From positions 1 through 59,245 of the forward strand of contig NZ_WNKZ01000030.1 of NCBI RefSeq assembly GCF_009720835.1: DNA of 59,245 nt. Direction: 5' to 3'. Below the pieces are notes generated by a model, which did not search any database, was not told where the DNA came from, and saw only the letters and a program-made list of their open reading frames with translations. The translations under genes were made by a program, and so were the position numbers. The DNA comes from Pseudoduganella buxea (GTDB lineage Bacteria; Pseudomonadota; Gammaproteobacteria; Burkholderiales; Burkholderiaceae_D). Below, one piece after another: positions 15,897 through 25,372 of this stretch. Within the stretch, counting starts at the first letter, position 1; each line of letters starts with the position of its first letter.

Positions 15897-17594
15897 ATGG
15901 ATAAAATCTGGTTGAAGTCGTACCCGCCCGGCGTCCCCGCCGACATCGATCCGAACCAGTACCGCTCGCTGGTTCAGCTGCTGGAAGCGTCGTTCCAGCA
16001 GTACGCGCAACGCAATGCGTTCGTGTGCATGGATAAATTCATGACCTACGGCGAACTCGATGCCTACTCGCGCCGCCTGGGCGCGTGGCTGCAAAGCCGC
16101 GGCATGAAGCCCGGTGCGCGCGTGGCCCTGATGATGCCGAACGTGCTGCAGTATCCCGTCGCCATCGCCGCCGTACTGCGCGCCGGCTACACCGTCGTCA
16201 ACGTCAATCCCCTGTACACGCCGCGCGAGCTGGAACACCAGCTCACCGATTCCGGCGCGGAAGCCATCGTCATCCTGGAGAACTTCGCCCACACGCTCGA
16301 GCAGGTGCTGCCGCGCACGCCCGTCAAGCACATCATCGTCGCCAGCATGGGCGAGATGCTGGGCGGCGCCAAGGGCATGCTGGTCAATTTCGTCGTGCGC
16401 AACGTCAAGAAGATGGTGCCGGCTTACTCCCTGCCGAACGCCGTGCGCTTCAACGCGGCGCTGAAGCACGCCTCGAGCATGAAGCTCACGCCCGTCGACG
16501 TGGGCCAGGAGGACGTCGCCTTCCTGCAGTACACGGGCGGCACCACCGGCGTGGCCAAGGGCGCCACCCTGACGCACCGGAACATCATCGCCAACGTGCT
16601 GCAGTCGGAGGCATGGTCCCAGCCGGGCCTGAAGAAGGACCCCGTGGTGGAGACGGTGTCGATCGTCTGCGCGCTGCCGCTGTACCATATCTTCGCGCTG
16701 ACGGCGTGCGCCATGTGGGGTATGCGCGTGGGCGCGCTCAATATCCTGATCCCGAACCCGCGCGATATTCCGGGCCTGATCCGCGAGCTGTCGAAGCACA
16801 AGTTCAATATGCTGCCGGCCGTGAACACGCTGTACAACGCGCTGGTGAACCATCCCGACTTCCGCCACCTGGACTTCTCCGGCCTGAAGATCGCCAACGG
16901 CGGCGGCATGGCCGTGCAGCAGGCCGTCAACGACAAGTGGCTGGCCGCCACGGGCGTGGCCATCATCGAAGGCTACGGCCTGTCCGAGACGGCGCCGGTG
17001 GCAACCTGCAACCGCGCCGACAGCACGGCGTTTTCCGGCACCATCGGCCTGCCGGTGCCGTCCACCGAGATCGCCATCCTGGACGACGACGGCAACGAAG
17101 TGCCGCTGGGCCAGCCCGGCGAAATCGCCATCCGGGGCCCGCAGGTGATGCAGGGCTACTGGAACCGGCCGGACGAAACGGCCAAGGTGATGACGCCGGA
17201 CGGCTACTTCAAATCCGGCGACGTCGGCATCATGGACGAGCGCGGCTATGTGAAGATCGTCGACCGCAAGAAGGACATGGTGCTCGTCTCGGGCTTCAAC
17301 GTCTACCCGAACGAGATCGAGTCGGTGGTGGCGGCCCATCCGGGCGTGCTGGAATGCGCCTGCATCGGCGTGCCGGACGAGCATTCCGGCGAGGCCGTGA
17401 AAGTCTTCGTCGTGCGCAAGGACCCGGCGCTGACGGTCGACACCCTGATGGCCTACTGCAAGGAAAACCTGACCGGCTACAAGAAGCCGAAATATATCGA
17501 GTTCCGCGACGAGCTCCCGAAAACCAATGTCGGCAAGATCCTGCGCCGCGCCCTGCGCGACGAAATGACGGCCGGCGCCAAGAAGGCAGCGTAG
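15897..17594 (+). CDS. fadD: Long-chain fatty acid-CoA ligase (first of tandem pair)
   Basis: 565 residues, ANL-superfamily adenylating enzyme. It activates fatty acids to acyl-CoA via acyl-AMP at the inner membrane. The P-loop is YTGGTTGVAKG (about residues 212-222), the A5 motif GYGLSETAP is near residue 359, the hinge is YVKIVDRKKDM, and the catalytic Lys is in NVGKILRR near the C terminus. It is strongly similar over its whole length to the next gene, including the N-terminal IWLKSYP start. The copies probably arose by duplication. A strong terminator follows at 17614. Confidence 0.92.
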   Translation: MDKIWLKSYPPGVPADIDPNQYRSLVQLLEASFQQYAQRNAFVCMDKFMTYGELDAYSRRLGAWLQSRGMKPGARVALMMPNVLQYPVAIAAVLRAGYTVVNVNPLYTPRELEHQLTDSGAEAIVILENFAHTLEQVLPRTPVKHIIVASMGEMLGGAKGMLVNFVVRNVKKMVPAYSLPNAVRFNAALKHASSMKLTPVDVGQEDVAFLQYTGGTTGVAKGATLTHRNIIANVLQSEAWSQPGLKKDPVVETVSIVCALPLYHIFALTACAMWGMRVGALNILIPNPRDIPGLIRELSKHKFNMLPAVNTLYNALVNHPDFRHLDFSGLKIANGGGMAVQQAVNDKWLAATGVAIIEGYGLSETAPVATCNRADSTAFSGTIGLPVPSTEIAILDDDGNEVPLGQPGEIAIRGPQVMQGYWNRPDETAKVMTPDGYFKSGDVGIMDERGYVKIVDRKKDMVLVSGFNVYPNEIESVVAAHPGVLECACIGVPDEHSGEAVKVFVVRKDPALTVDTLMAYCKENLTGYKKPKYIEFRDELPKTNVGKILRRALRDEMTAGAKKAA

Positions 17595-17613
17595 ATCCCC
17601 CGCACGGGGCCCG

Positions 17614-17640
17614 GCCGCCTGCTCGTCAGGCGGCTTTTTA
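17614..17640 (+). terminator. Rho-independent terminator between the two fadD genes
   Basis: Perfect 8-bp stem GCCGCCTG / CAGGCGGC (17614-17621, 17627-17634) with a 5-base loop and TTTTT. It indicates that the tandem copies can be expressed separately, or that read-through is partial. Confidence 0.85.
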
Positions 17641-17673
17641 CGCAGCCGGCTACAACGAAAGAAGAGGCATCGA

Positions 17674-19344
17674 ATGGAAAAAATCTGGTTGAAATCCTAT
17701 CCCGAAGGCGTACCGGCGGAGATCGACAGCACGCAATATCGCTCGGTGACGCACCTGCTGGAGGATTCCTTCCGCAAGTATGCGGACCAGAATGCGTACG
17801 TCTGCATGGACAAGTTCCTGACCTATGCCCAGGTCGACCAGATGTCGCAGAAATTCGGTGCCTGGCTTCAGGGCAAGGGCCTGAAACCGGGCGCGCGCGT
17901 GGCCATCATGCTGCCCAACGTGCTGCAGTATCCGGTGGCGATGGCCGGCATCCTGCGCGCCGGCTACACGGTGGTCAACGTCAACCCGCTGTACACGCCC
18001 CGTGAACTGGAGCACCAGCTGAAGGACTCGGACGCGGAAGCCATCATCGTGCTGGAAAACTTCGCCACCACGGTGCAGGAAGTGCTGGCGCAGACCCAGG
18101 TCAAGCACGTCATCGTCGCCTCGATGGGCGACCTGCTGGGCGGGATCAAGGGCGCCATCGTCAACTTCGTCGTGCGCCGCGTGAAGAAGATGGTGCCGGC
18201 GTTCTCGCTGCCGAACGCCGTCACGTTCAAGCAGGTGCTGGCCGAAGGCAGCCGCATGACGCTCAGCCCGGTGAAGGCGGGGCATGACGATGTCGCCTTC
18301 CTGCAGTACACAGGCGGCACCACGGGCGTATCGAAAGGCGCCATGCTGCTGCACCGGAACGTCGTCGCCAACGTGCTGCAGAACGAAGCGTGGCTGCAGA
18401 TGAAGCCGCAGACGGAGCAGCCCGTATTCGTCTGCGCGCTGCCGCTGTATCACATCTATTCGCTCACCATCAGTGCCTTCATGAGCATGCGCCTGGGGGG
18501 CCTGAACCTTTTGATCCCGAACCCGCGCGACATTCCCGGCTTCGTCAAGGAACTGGCCAAGTACAAGGTCACCGTGTTCCCGGCCGTGAACACGCTGTAC
18601 AACGCGCTGCTGAACAACGCGGAATTCGCCAAACTGGACTTCTCCAGCTACAAGATCTGCAACGGCGGCGGCATGGCTGTGCAGCGCGCCGTGGCGGACC
18701 GCTGGCTCAAGCTGACGGGCACGCCCATCATCGAAGGCTACGGGCTGTCCGAGACGTCGCCCGTGGCCACCGCCAACCGCGTCGACATCAAGGAGTTCAC
18801 GGGCACCATCGGCCTGCCGATCCCGTCGACGGAAGTGGCCATCCTGGACGACGACGGCAACCCCGTCCCGCTGGGCACGGCCGGCGAGATCGCCATCCGC
18901 GGCCCGCAGGTGATGGCCGGCTACTGGAAGCGCCCGGACGAAACGGCCAAGTCCATCACGCCGGACGGTTTCTTCAAGACGGGCGACATCGGCATCATGG
19001 ACGAACGGGGCTACACCCGCATCGTCGACCGCAAGAAGGACATGATCATCGTCTCGGGCTTCAACGTCTACCCGAACGAAGTCGAAGGCGTCGTTGCGGC
19101 CCACCCTGGCGTGCTGGAATGCGCCTGCATCGGCGTGCCGGACAAGAATTCCGGCGAAGCCGTCAAGCTGTTCGTCGTGCGCAAGGACCCGGCCCTGACG
19201 GCCGAGCAGTTGCTGGACTTCTGCAAGCACGAACTGACGGCGTATAAAAAGCCGAAGTACATCGAGTTCCGCGACGAACTGCCGAAGACGAATGTCGGCA
19301 AGATCCTGCGGCGCCAGCTGCGCGATGAAAAGCAGGCCGCGTAA
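17674..19344 (+). CDS. fadD: Long-chain fatty acid-CoA ligase (second of tandem pair)
   Basis: 556 residues with the same motifs as the preceding gene: YTGGTTGVSKG P-loop, GYGLSETSP, IVDRKKDM hinge and NVGKILRR catalytic Lys. It begins with the same EKIWLKSYP N terminus, preceded by GAAAGAAGAGG as ribosome site. Differences between the copies cluster in the region after the P-loop and in the acyl-binding part, where chain-length preference could differ. Its own terminator follows. It supplies acyl-CoA to beta-oxidation; the acyl-CoA dehydrogenase operon downstream is a natural consumer. Confidence 0.92.
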   Translation: MEKIWLKSYPEGVPAEIDSTQYRSVTHLLEDSFRKYADQNAYVCMDKFLTYAQVDQMSQKFGAWLQGKGLKPGARVAIMLPNVLQYPVAMAGILRAGYTVVNVNPLYTPRELEHQLKDSDAEAIIVLENFATTVQEVLAQTQVKHVIVASMGDLLGGIKGAIVNFVVRRVKKMVPAFSLPNAVTFKQVLAEGSRMTLSPVKAGHDDVAFLQYTGGTTGVSKGAMLLHRNVVANVLQNEAWLQMKPQTEQPVFVCALPLYHIYSLTISAFMSMRLGGLNLLIPNPRDIPGFVKELAKYKVTVFPAVNTLYNALLNNAEFAKLDFSSYKICNGGGMAVQRAVADRWLKLTGTPIIEGYGLSETSPVATANRVDIKEFTGTIGLPIPSTEVAILDDDGNPVPLGTAGEIAIRGPQVMAGYWKRPDETAKSITPDGFFKTGDIGIMDERGYTRIVDRKKDMIIVSGFNVYPNEVEGVVAAHPGVLECACIGVPDKNSGEAVKLFVVRKDPALTAEQLLDFCKHELTAYKKPKYIEFRDELPKTNVGKILRRQLRDEKQAA

Positions 19345-19364
19345 GCGCGCCCGCATGCAGGAAC

Positions 19365-19388
19365 AAGGCTCCGCAAGGAGCCTTTTTT
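19365..19388 (+). terminator. Rho-independent terminator after second fadD
   Basis: Stem AAGGCTCC / GGAGCCTT (19365-19372, 19377-19384), tetraloop GCAA and a T-run ending at 19388. The A residues on the left arm could also give it some function for the convergent LysR gene ending at 19395. Confidence 0.85.
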
Positions 19389-19394
19389 ACGGCC

Positions 19395-20291
19395 CTACAT
19401 CTGCTCCCGGAACACCTGGGCGATGAGGCCCCGCAGCCACCGCTGCGCGGGGTCCTCGTCCATCGCCGCATGCCAGTACATCTCGATGCGCAGGGGTTTC
19501 AGCCGGATCGGCAGCGGCCGCACGACGATGGGCAGCAGGCGGCACATGGCGTTGGCGTAGGCGGCCGGCACGGCCACCAGCCAGTCGCTGTCGGCCACTA
19601 CCTGGCAGGCCGAAAAATAGTGCTGGCAGACGATGCCGATATCGCGCGCCTTGCCGCCTTCGAGCAGCAGCTGGTCGAGCGGGTCCACCGTGCCGTGCGA
19701 CACCACGGAGACGTGCCGGGCCGCCAGGAAGTCGCGCGTTCGCAGGGTGCCGGCGGCCAGCGGATGGTCCGCCCGCATCGCCAGCACCATCGCGTCGTGC
19801 GCCAGGAACTCGCTGTGGATGCGGCTGTCCGTGTGGGTGCTGCGGTCGATCACCAGGTCGATCGCGCCGGAGACCAGCTGGCGGTCGACGTCGTCGCGCT
19901 GCACGCGCCGGCTCACCAGGCGCACTTTCGGCGCCACCGCCGTGATGTGGCGCACCAGCGCGGGAAACATGATCGACTCCAGCACGTCCCGAAACCCCAC
20001 CGTAAACACGGCGTCGACCTGGGCCGGGTCGAACTGGCCGACCGCCTCGATGGCGGCGCGCAGGCCGCTCAGGTGGAACTGCAGCTTCGGCATCAGGGTG
20101 CGCGTCTTATGGGTCGGCACCATGCGGTTGCCCTGGCGGACGAACAGGGGATCGTCGAAGATCTCGCGCAGCCGGTTCAGCGAATGGGTAATGGCCGGCT
20201 GGGTCAGGTGCAGGGCGTTGGCGGCGCCCGTGATGCCGCCGTTGGCGTAGATCGATTCCAGCACTTTCAGCAGGTTGACGTCGAAGCGCAT
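19395..20291 (-). CDS. LysR-family transcriptional regulator
   Basis: 298 residues. The N-terminal helix-turn-helix is at about residues 14-45 (GGITGAANALHLTQPAITHSL), then the conserved DPLFVRQGNRM segment, followed by a two-lobed effector domain. The NodD/SyrM-like spacing is visible. ATG 20291 is used, with GGAAGAG immediately upstream; a TTG codon 12 bases further upstream is an alternative. It is divergent from the acyl-CoA dehydrogenase operon with a T-N11-A palindrome between, so it probably controls that operon in response to an acyl or aromatic acid ligand. The effector is not identifiable from sequence. Confidence 0.88.
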   Translation of the reverse strand: MRFDVNLLKVLESIYANGGITGAANALHLTQPAITHSLNRLREIFDDPLFVRQGNRMVPTHKTRTLMPKLQFHLSGLRAAIEAVGQFDPAQVDAVFTVGFRDVLESIMFPALVRHITAVAPKVRLVSRRVQRDDVDRQLVSGAIDLVIDRSTHTDSRIHSEFLAHDAMVLAMRADHPLAAGTLRTRDFLAARHVSVVSHGTVDPLDQLLLEGGKARDIGIVCQHYFSACQVVADSDWLVAVPAAYANAMCRLLPIVVRPLPIRLKPLRIEMYWHAAMDEDPAQRWLRGLIAQVFREQM

Positions 20292-20326
20292 GGGCTCTTC
20301 CAATGGTTTCAGGAGTAACTGAGGCC

Positions 20327-20341
20327 ATCAATATAATTGAT
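20327..20341. promoter_or_regulatory. LysR-type operator (T-N11-A palindrome)
   Basis: ATCAATATAATTGAT is a perfect dyad (6-bp arms, 3-bp centre) and fits the T-N11-A rule for LysR boxes. It lies 36 bases before the LysR start codon. A second, smaller dyad TCAATTTGA is at 20360-20368, about three helical turns away and closer to the acyl-CoA dehydrogenase promoter. This matches the usual recognition-plus-activation arrangement. Confidence 0.6.
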
Positions 20342-20421
20342 GACCTCCATAAAAATACGTCAATTTGATTTAATCGGCAACTGCTCTAGACTGGTCCCGC
20401 ACCCACAGCACAGGAGCCATG

Positions 20422-21666
20422 ATGGATTTCACCCCCAGCAGCAAGGCGGCCGACTACCTGGCCAGAGTCCAGGCCTTCATGCGCGACGAGATCGCGCCCG
20501 TCGAACCGGCATTCTGGGCCGGCATCCGCCAGGCCAACCACGGCGCCGACTGGAGCCGCTGGACCGTACCGCCCGCCCTGGAAGAGCTCAAGCGCAAGGC
20601 GCGCGCCCAGGGCCTGTGGAACATGTTCCTGCCGGACGCGCAGCTGGGCGCCGGCCTGTCGGTGCTGGAGTATGCGCCGATTGCCGAGGAAACCGGCCGC
20701 AGCCTGCTGGCGCCCACGGTCTTCAACTGCAATGCGCCCGACAGCGGCAATATGGAACTGCTGTTCCGCTACGGCTCGCCGGAGCAGAAGGAACGGTGGC
20801 TGCACCCGCTGCTGGCCGGCGAAATCCGCTCGGCCTTCTGCATGACGGAGCCGGACGTGGCGTCGTCGGACGCCACCAATATGCGCGCCACCGCCGTCGT
20901 CGACGGCGACCAGATCGTCATCGACGGGAAGAAGTGGTGGTCCAGCGGCATCGGCGATCCGCACACGAAAATCCTCGTCGTCATGGCGCACACGCCGGAC
21001 CCCGCCAAGGGCAAGCACGAGCAGCACACGATGGTGCTGGTGCCGGTCGATACGCCGGGCGTGAAGATCGTGCGCATGCTGCCCGTGTTCGGCTGGTATG
21101 ACGAGCCGCACGGCCACGGCGAAATCCACTTCGACAATGTGCGCCTGCCGCTGTCGGCCGTCATCGCCGGTCCGGGACGGGGCTTCGAGATCGCCCAGGG
21201 CCGCCTGGGGCCGGGCCGCATCCACCACGCCATGCGCTGCATCGGCGCGGCCGAGGCGGCGCTGGAACTGATGGTCCACCGCGGCATGGCGCGTGAAGCC
21301 TTCGGCAAGCCCCTGATGGAGCTGGGCGGTAATGCCGAGCGCCTGGCCGAGGCCCGCATCGCCATCGACCAGGCCCGCCTCCTGACCCTGCACGCGGCGT
21401 GGAAGATCGACACCGTCGGCGGGGCCAAGGCGATGAAGGAGATCTCGCTGATCAAGGTGGTGGCGCCGAACGTGCTGCAGCAGGTATGCGACATGGCGAT
21501 CCAGATCCACGGCGGCGCCGGCCTGTCCGACGATACGCCATTATCGGCATTCTTCATCCAGGCCCGTTCGATCCGGCTGGCCGACGGCCCCGACGAAGTG
21601 CACAAGACCTTGATCGCGAAGCTGGAACTGAAACGGCTCGGCTACGGCAAGCTGCGCTCCCACTGA
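20422..21666 (+). CDS. Acyl-CoA dehydrogenase family protein
   Basis: 414 residues, FAD flavoprotein of the ACAD10/11-like group. It shows AFCMTEPDVASSDATN (FAD/substrate loop), KWWSSGIGDP, and the C-terminal QIHGGAGLSDDTPL region. It introduces the first double bond in an acyl-CoA. Two ATG codons are adjacent; the second (20422) is preferred because GGAG at 20413-20416 then has a 5-base spacing. It is the first gene of a four-gene operon with the SDR, a second dehydrogenase and a quinone oxidoreductase, under the divergent LysR. Confidence 0.88.
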   Translation: MDFTPSSKAADYLARVQAFMRDEIAPVEPAFWAGIRQANHGADWSRWTVPPALEELKRKARAQGLWNMFLPDAQLGAGLSVLEYAPIAEETGRSLLAPTVFNCNAPDSGNMELLFRYGSPEQKERWLHPLLAGEIRSAFCMTEPDVASSDATNMRATAVVDGDQIVIDGKKWWSSGIGDPHTKILVVMAHTPDPAKGKHEQHTMVLVPVDTPGVKIVRMLPVFGWYDEPHGHGEIHFDNVRLPLSAVIAGPGRGFEIAQGRLGPGRIHHAMRCIGAAEAALELMVHRGMAREAFGKPLMELGGNAERLAEARIAIDQARLLTLHAAWKIDTVGGAKAMKEISLIKVVAPNVLQQVCDMAIQIHGGAGLSDDTPLSAFFIQARSIRLADGPDEVHKTLIAKLELKRLGYGKLRSH

Positions 21667-21684
21667 TTTCATCGCAAGGACACC

Positions 21685-22521
21685 ATGACCAACAGGATTT
21701 TCATCACCGGCGGCGCGTCGGGACTGGGACGCGAGATCGCATTGCGCTGGGCCCGCACCGGCGCGCGCGTGTGCATCGGCGACGTGCATGATGCAAGGGG
21801 CGCGACCGTGCTGGAAGAAATCAGGCAGGCCGGCGGTACGGGCCTGTTCCTCCATTGCGACGTCACCAGCACGGCTGACCTGCAGGCCGCGGCCAACCGC
21901 CTTGTCACCGAGTGGAACGGCGTCGACATCGTCGTCAACAACGCCGGCGTGGCCACGGCCGGCACGCTCGACGCCGAGCCGATCGAGCAGTGGGAGTGGA
22001 TCCTGAACATCAACCTGCTGGGCGTGGTGCGGGGCTGCCAGGCCTTCGCGCCCCTGTTCCGCGCGCAGCGGCGGGGCTACTTCGTCAATATCGCGTCGAT
22101 GGCGGGGCTGGTGCATCCGCCCGGCATGGGCAGCTACAACGCCAGCAAGGCCGCCGTCGTCGCATTTTCCGAAACGCTGCACCTGGAGCTGGCCAATGAG
22201 AATATCGGCGTGTCCGTGGTCTGCCCCTCGTTCTTCCAGACCAACCTGGCCGAGTCGCTGCGCACCACCGATCCGAAGGCGGCGGCCAATGTGCAGAAGC
22301 TGCTGCGCCGGGGCCGCGTGACGGCGGCGCAGGTGGCCGACAGCATCTTCAACGCCGTGCAGGTTCGCCAGTTCCTCGTGCTGCCGCACAAGGACGACCG
22401 CAAGACCTACCTGATGAAGTGCTACCTGCCGGTCCGTTCCTACCTGCAGAAGATGACGAAGCTGACCAGCAAATCGTTCGGCCGCCCCCGCGCCGTGCCG
22501 GACGCACCGAAAGGAGCTTGA
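21685..22521 (+). CDS. Short-chain dehydrogenase/reductase in acyl-CoA dehydrogenase operon
   Basis: 278 residues. Cofactor loop GGASGLG (9-15), NNAG motif, catalytic Ser in NIASMAG, and YNASK with Tyr151 and Lys155. The basic C-terminal tail (KMTKLTSKSFG) is longer than the SDR core. It starts 18 bases after the previous stop with AAGGAC upstream. A 3-hydroxyacyl or alcohol oxidation step beside the dehydrogenases is a reasonable guess. Confidence 0.87.
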   Translation: MTNRIFITGGASGLGREIALRWARTGARVCIGDVHDARGATVLEEIRQAGGTGLFLHCDVTSTADLQAAANRLVTEWNGVDIVVNNAGVATAGTLDAEPIEQWEWILNINLLGVVRGCQAFAPLFRAQRRGYFVNIASMAGLVHPPGMGSYNASKAAVVAFSETLHLELANENIGVSVVCPSFFQTNLAESLRTTDPKAAANVQKLLRRGRVTAAQVADSIFNAVQVRQFLVLPHKDDRKTYLMKCYLPVRSYLQKMTKLTSKSFGRPRAVPDAPKGA

Positions 22522-22523
22522 GA

Positions 22524-24362
22524 ATGCCATCGACCATCCTGTCCCGCCGCGACCTGGCCTTCCTGCTGTACGAATGGCTGGACGTGGAGCGCCTGGCCGA
22601 GCGGGAGCGCTTTGCCGACCATGGCCGCGAAACCTTCGATGCCGCCCTCGACACGGCCGAACGCATTGCCACTGACCTGTTCGCGCCGCACAACAAGAAG
22701 AACGACCAGAACGAACCGCATGTGGTCGACGGCAAGGTCGCCATCATCCCGGAAGTGAAGGCCGCGCTGGACGCCTGGTCCGAGGCGGGCCTGCTGGCCG
22801 CCGCGCAGGACTATGAACTGGGCGGCATGCAGCTGCCCTGCGTGGTCGAGAAAGCCGTGTCGGCCTACGGCATGGCCGCCAACGTGGCCACGTCGGCCTA
22901 CCTGCTGCTCACCCTGGGCAATGCGAATACGCTGCTGAAGACGGCCACGCCGCTGCAGGTGGAACGCTTCGTGCGCCCGATGCTGGCCGGCGACTTCTTC
23001 GGCACCATGTGCCTGTCCGAGCCGCAGGCCGGCTCCAGCCTGTCCGACATCACCACGCGCGCCGAGCCGGACCCGCAGGACGGCCCGGACGGCGAACGCC
23101 AGTACCGGCTGCGTGGCAACAAGATGTGGATCTCCGGCGGCGAGCATGAACTGGCCGGCAATATCGTCCACCTCGTGCTGGCCAAGATTCCCGGCCCGGA
23201 CGGCCGCCCCATCCCCGGCGTGAAGGGCATTTCGCTGTTCATCGTGCCGAAATACCTGCTGGATGCCGACGGCAAGCCGGGCGAGCGCAACGACGTCGTG
23301 CTGGCGGGCCTGAACCACAAGATGGGCAATCGCGGCACCACCAACTGCCTGCTCAACTTCGGCGAAGGCCAGCACCGGCCGGGCGGCCGGGCCGGCGCCA
23401 TCGGCTACCTGGTGGGCCAGCAGCACCAGGGTCTGGCCAATATGTTCCACATGATGAACGAGGCCCGCATTGGCGTCGGCATGGGCGCGACGGTGCTGGG
23501 CGTAACGGGCTACCTGCACGCGCTGGACTATGCCCGCACCCGCCTGCAGGGGCGCCACCCGGCCCAGAAGGACCCGGCCCAGCCGCAGCTGCCCATCATC
23601 GCGCACACGGATGTGCGGCGCATGCTGCTGGCACAGAAGGCCTATGCGGAAGGTGCGCTGGCGCTGGTGCTGTATTCGGCCAGGCTGGTCGACGAGCAGC
23701 GCACCGCGCCCGACGAGGCGGCGCGCCTGAAGGCGGACCGGCTGCTCGACATCCTGACGCCGATCACGAAATCGTGGCCGGCCCAGTGGTGCCTGGAAGC
23801 GAACAGCCTGGCCATCCAGGTCCACGGCGGCTACGGCTACACGCGTGAATACAATGTCGAGCAGTTCTACCGCGACAACCGCCTGAACGCCATCCACGAA
23901 GGCACGCACGGCATCCATGGCCTCGACCTGCTGGGCCGGAAGGTGTCGATCCAGAATGGCGCCCTGTTCGCCGCGCTGGGCGAGGAAATCGGCGCGACGG
24001 TGGCGCGTGCCCGCGACGTCGCCTCGGCCGACCTGCGCGGCCATGCGGCGCAACTGGACGCGGCCTGGCAGCGCGTCGTGACGGTCACCCAGGCCATGTA
24101 CGGCGCCGGCGACATGAACCGCACCCTGGCCAACGCCAGCCTGTACCTGGAGGCGGTGGGCCACGTGGTGGTGGCGTGGCTGTGGCTGGAGCAGGCGCTG
24201 GCCTGCCCGCCCGATGGCGGCAGCGAGCCCGATTTCTACCGGGGCAAGCTGCAGGCCTGCCGCTACTTCTACCAATGGGAACTGCCGAAGACGGGGCCGC
24301 AGCTGGACCTGCTGGCGCAGCTCGACACGACGGCGCTGGACATGCAGGACCCCTGGTTCTGA
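22524..24362 (+). CDS. Acyl-CoA dehydrogenase, long form with C-terminal extension (FadE5-like)
   Basis: 612 residues, longer than the usual 380-400. The core motifs are CLSEPQAGSSLSD, KMWISGGEHEL and the catalytic loop AIHEGTHGIHGLDL, with YGYTREYNVEQFYRDN before it. A helical C-terminal domain of about 130 residues follows, as in FadE5-type enzymes acting on long-chain acyl-CoA. ATG 22524 has AAGGAG at 22511-22516, 7 bases upstream. It is 2 bases after the SDR stop, clearly in one operon. Confidence 0.9.
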   Translation: MPSTILSRRDLAFLLYEWLDVERLAERERFADHGRETFDAALDTAERIATDLFAPHNKKNDQNEPHVVDGKVAIIPEVKAALDAWSEAGLLAAAQDYELGGMQLPCVVEKAVSAYGMAANVATSAYLLLTLGNANTLLKTATPLQVERFVRPMLAGDFFGTMCLSEPQAGSSLSDITTRAEPDPQDGPDGERQYRLRGNKMWISGGEHELAGNIVHLVLAKIPGPDGRPIPGVKGISLFIVPKYLLDADGKPGERNDVVLAGLNHKMGNRGTTNCLLNFGEGQHRPGGRAGAIGYLVGQQHQGLANMFHMMNEARIGVGMGATVLGVTGYLHALDYARTRLQGRHPAQKDPAQPQLPIIAHTDVRRMLLAQKAYAEGALALVLYSARLVDEQRTAPDEAARLKADRLLDILTPITKSWPAQWCLEANSLAIQVHGGYGYTREYNVEQFYRDNRLNAIHEGTHGIHGLDLLGRKVSIQNGALFAALGEEIGATVARARDVASADLRGHAAQLDAAWQRVVTVTQAMYGAGDMNRTLANASLYLEAVGHVVVAWLWLEQALACPPDGGSEPDFYRGKLQACRYFYQWELPKTGPQLDLLAQLDTTALDMQDPWF

Positions 24363-24393
24363 CAATGACGAAACATCGACTGGAGGAGACAGC

Positions 24394-25371
24394 ATGAAAG
24401 CAGTGGTATGCAAGGCCTGGGGCCTGCCCGACACCCTGGTGGTGGAAGACGGCCCGGACGTGGTGCCGGGCCCGGGCCAGGTGGCCATCGACGTCAAGGC
24501 GGCCGGCGTCAATTTTCCGGATGTGCTGATCATCCAGGGCAAGTACCAGTTCAAGCCGGAGCTGCCGTTCACGCCAGGCAGCGAGCTGTCCGGCGTGGTG
24601 CGCGCGGTGGGCGAGGGCGTGACGACGCCGGCCGTGGGCGACAAGGTGATCGCCTTTACGTCCAGCGGCGCCTTTGCCCAGCAGATCGTCGTGGCCGCGC
24701 AAGCCGTGATGCCGATGCCGCCGGGGATGGACTTCGACACGGGCGCCGCCGTCACGCTCACCTACGGCACCTCGCACCACGCCGTGGTCGACCGCGCCGC
24801 GCTGCAGGCCGGTGAAACCATGCTGGTGCTGGGCGCCGCCGGCGGCGTCGGACTGGCCGCCATCGAGATCGGCAAGGCGCTGGGCGCAAGAGTCATCGCC
24901 GCCGCCTCCAGCGAGGAAAAGCTGGCCGTGTGCCGCGAGCATGGCGCCGATGCCACGATCAACTACGCCACCGAGGATCTGCGCGAAGCGATCAAGGCGG
25001 CCACTGGCGGCAAGGGCCCGGACGTGATCTACGACCCGGTCGGCGGCGAATACGCCGAAGCGGCCTTCCGCTCGATCGGCTGGCGCGGGCGCTACCTGGT
25101 GGTGGGTTTCGCCAACGGCGAGATTCCGAAGCTGCCGTTCAACCTGGCGCTGCTCAAGGGCGCGTCCATCGTCGGCGTGTTCTGGGGCGAGTACGCCAAG
25201 CGCGAGCCGGCCGCCAACGCGCGCGCCATGCGCCAGCTGATGGGCTGGATGGCCGGAGGGAAGATCCGCCCGCACATCTCGGCGCGCTACCCGCTGGAGC
25301 AGACCGCGCAGGCGCTGAACGACATGGCCGCGCGCAAGGTGACGGGGAAGGTCGTGATCGTGCCCGAATGA
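24394..25371 (+). CDS. NADPH:quinone oxidoreductase family protein (zinc-independent MDR)
   Basis: 325 residues. GroES-like N terminus (AAGVNFPDVLIIQGKYQ) and Rossmann domain with GAAGGVGLAAIE, typical of quinone oxidoreductase/enoyl reductase-like MDR proteins without catalytic zinc. GGAGGAG upstream of ATG 24394 is a strong ribosome site. It is the last gene of the LysR-linked operon. It may reduce an enone or enoyl intermediate. Confidence 0.87.
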   Translation: MKAVVCKAWGLPDTLVVEDGPDVVPGPGQVAIDVKAAGVNFPDVLIIQGKYQFKPELPFTPGSELSGVVRAVGEGVTTPAVGDKVIAFTSSGAFAQQIVVAAQAVMPMPPGMDFDTGAAVTLTYGTSHHAVVDRAALQAGETMLVLGAAGGVGLAAIEIGKALGARVIAAASSEEKLAVCREHGADATINYATEDLREAIKAATGGKGPDVIYDPVGGEYAEAAFRSIGWRGRYLVVGFANGEIPKLPFNLALLKGASIVGVFWGEYAKREPAANARAMRQLMGWMAGGKIRPHISARYPLEQTAQALNDMAARKVTGKVVIVPE

Positions 25372-25372
25372 G

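Noticed and set aside
17595..17673. Possibility that the two fadD genes are one assembly duplication
   Set aside because: The two genes differ throughout at both base and residue level and have different terminators, so they are true paralogues, not a duplicated read block.
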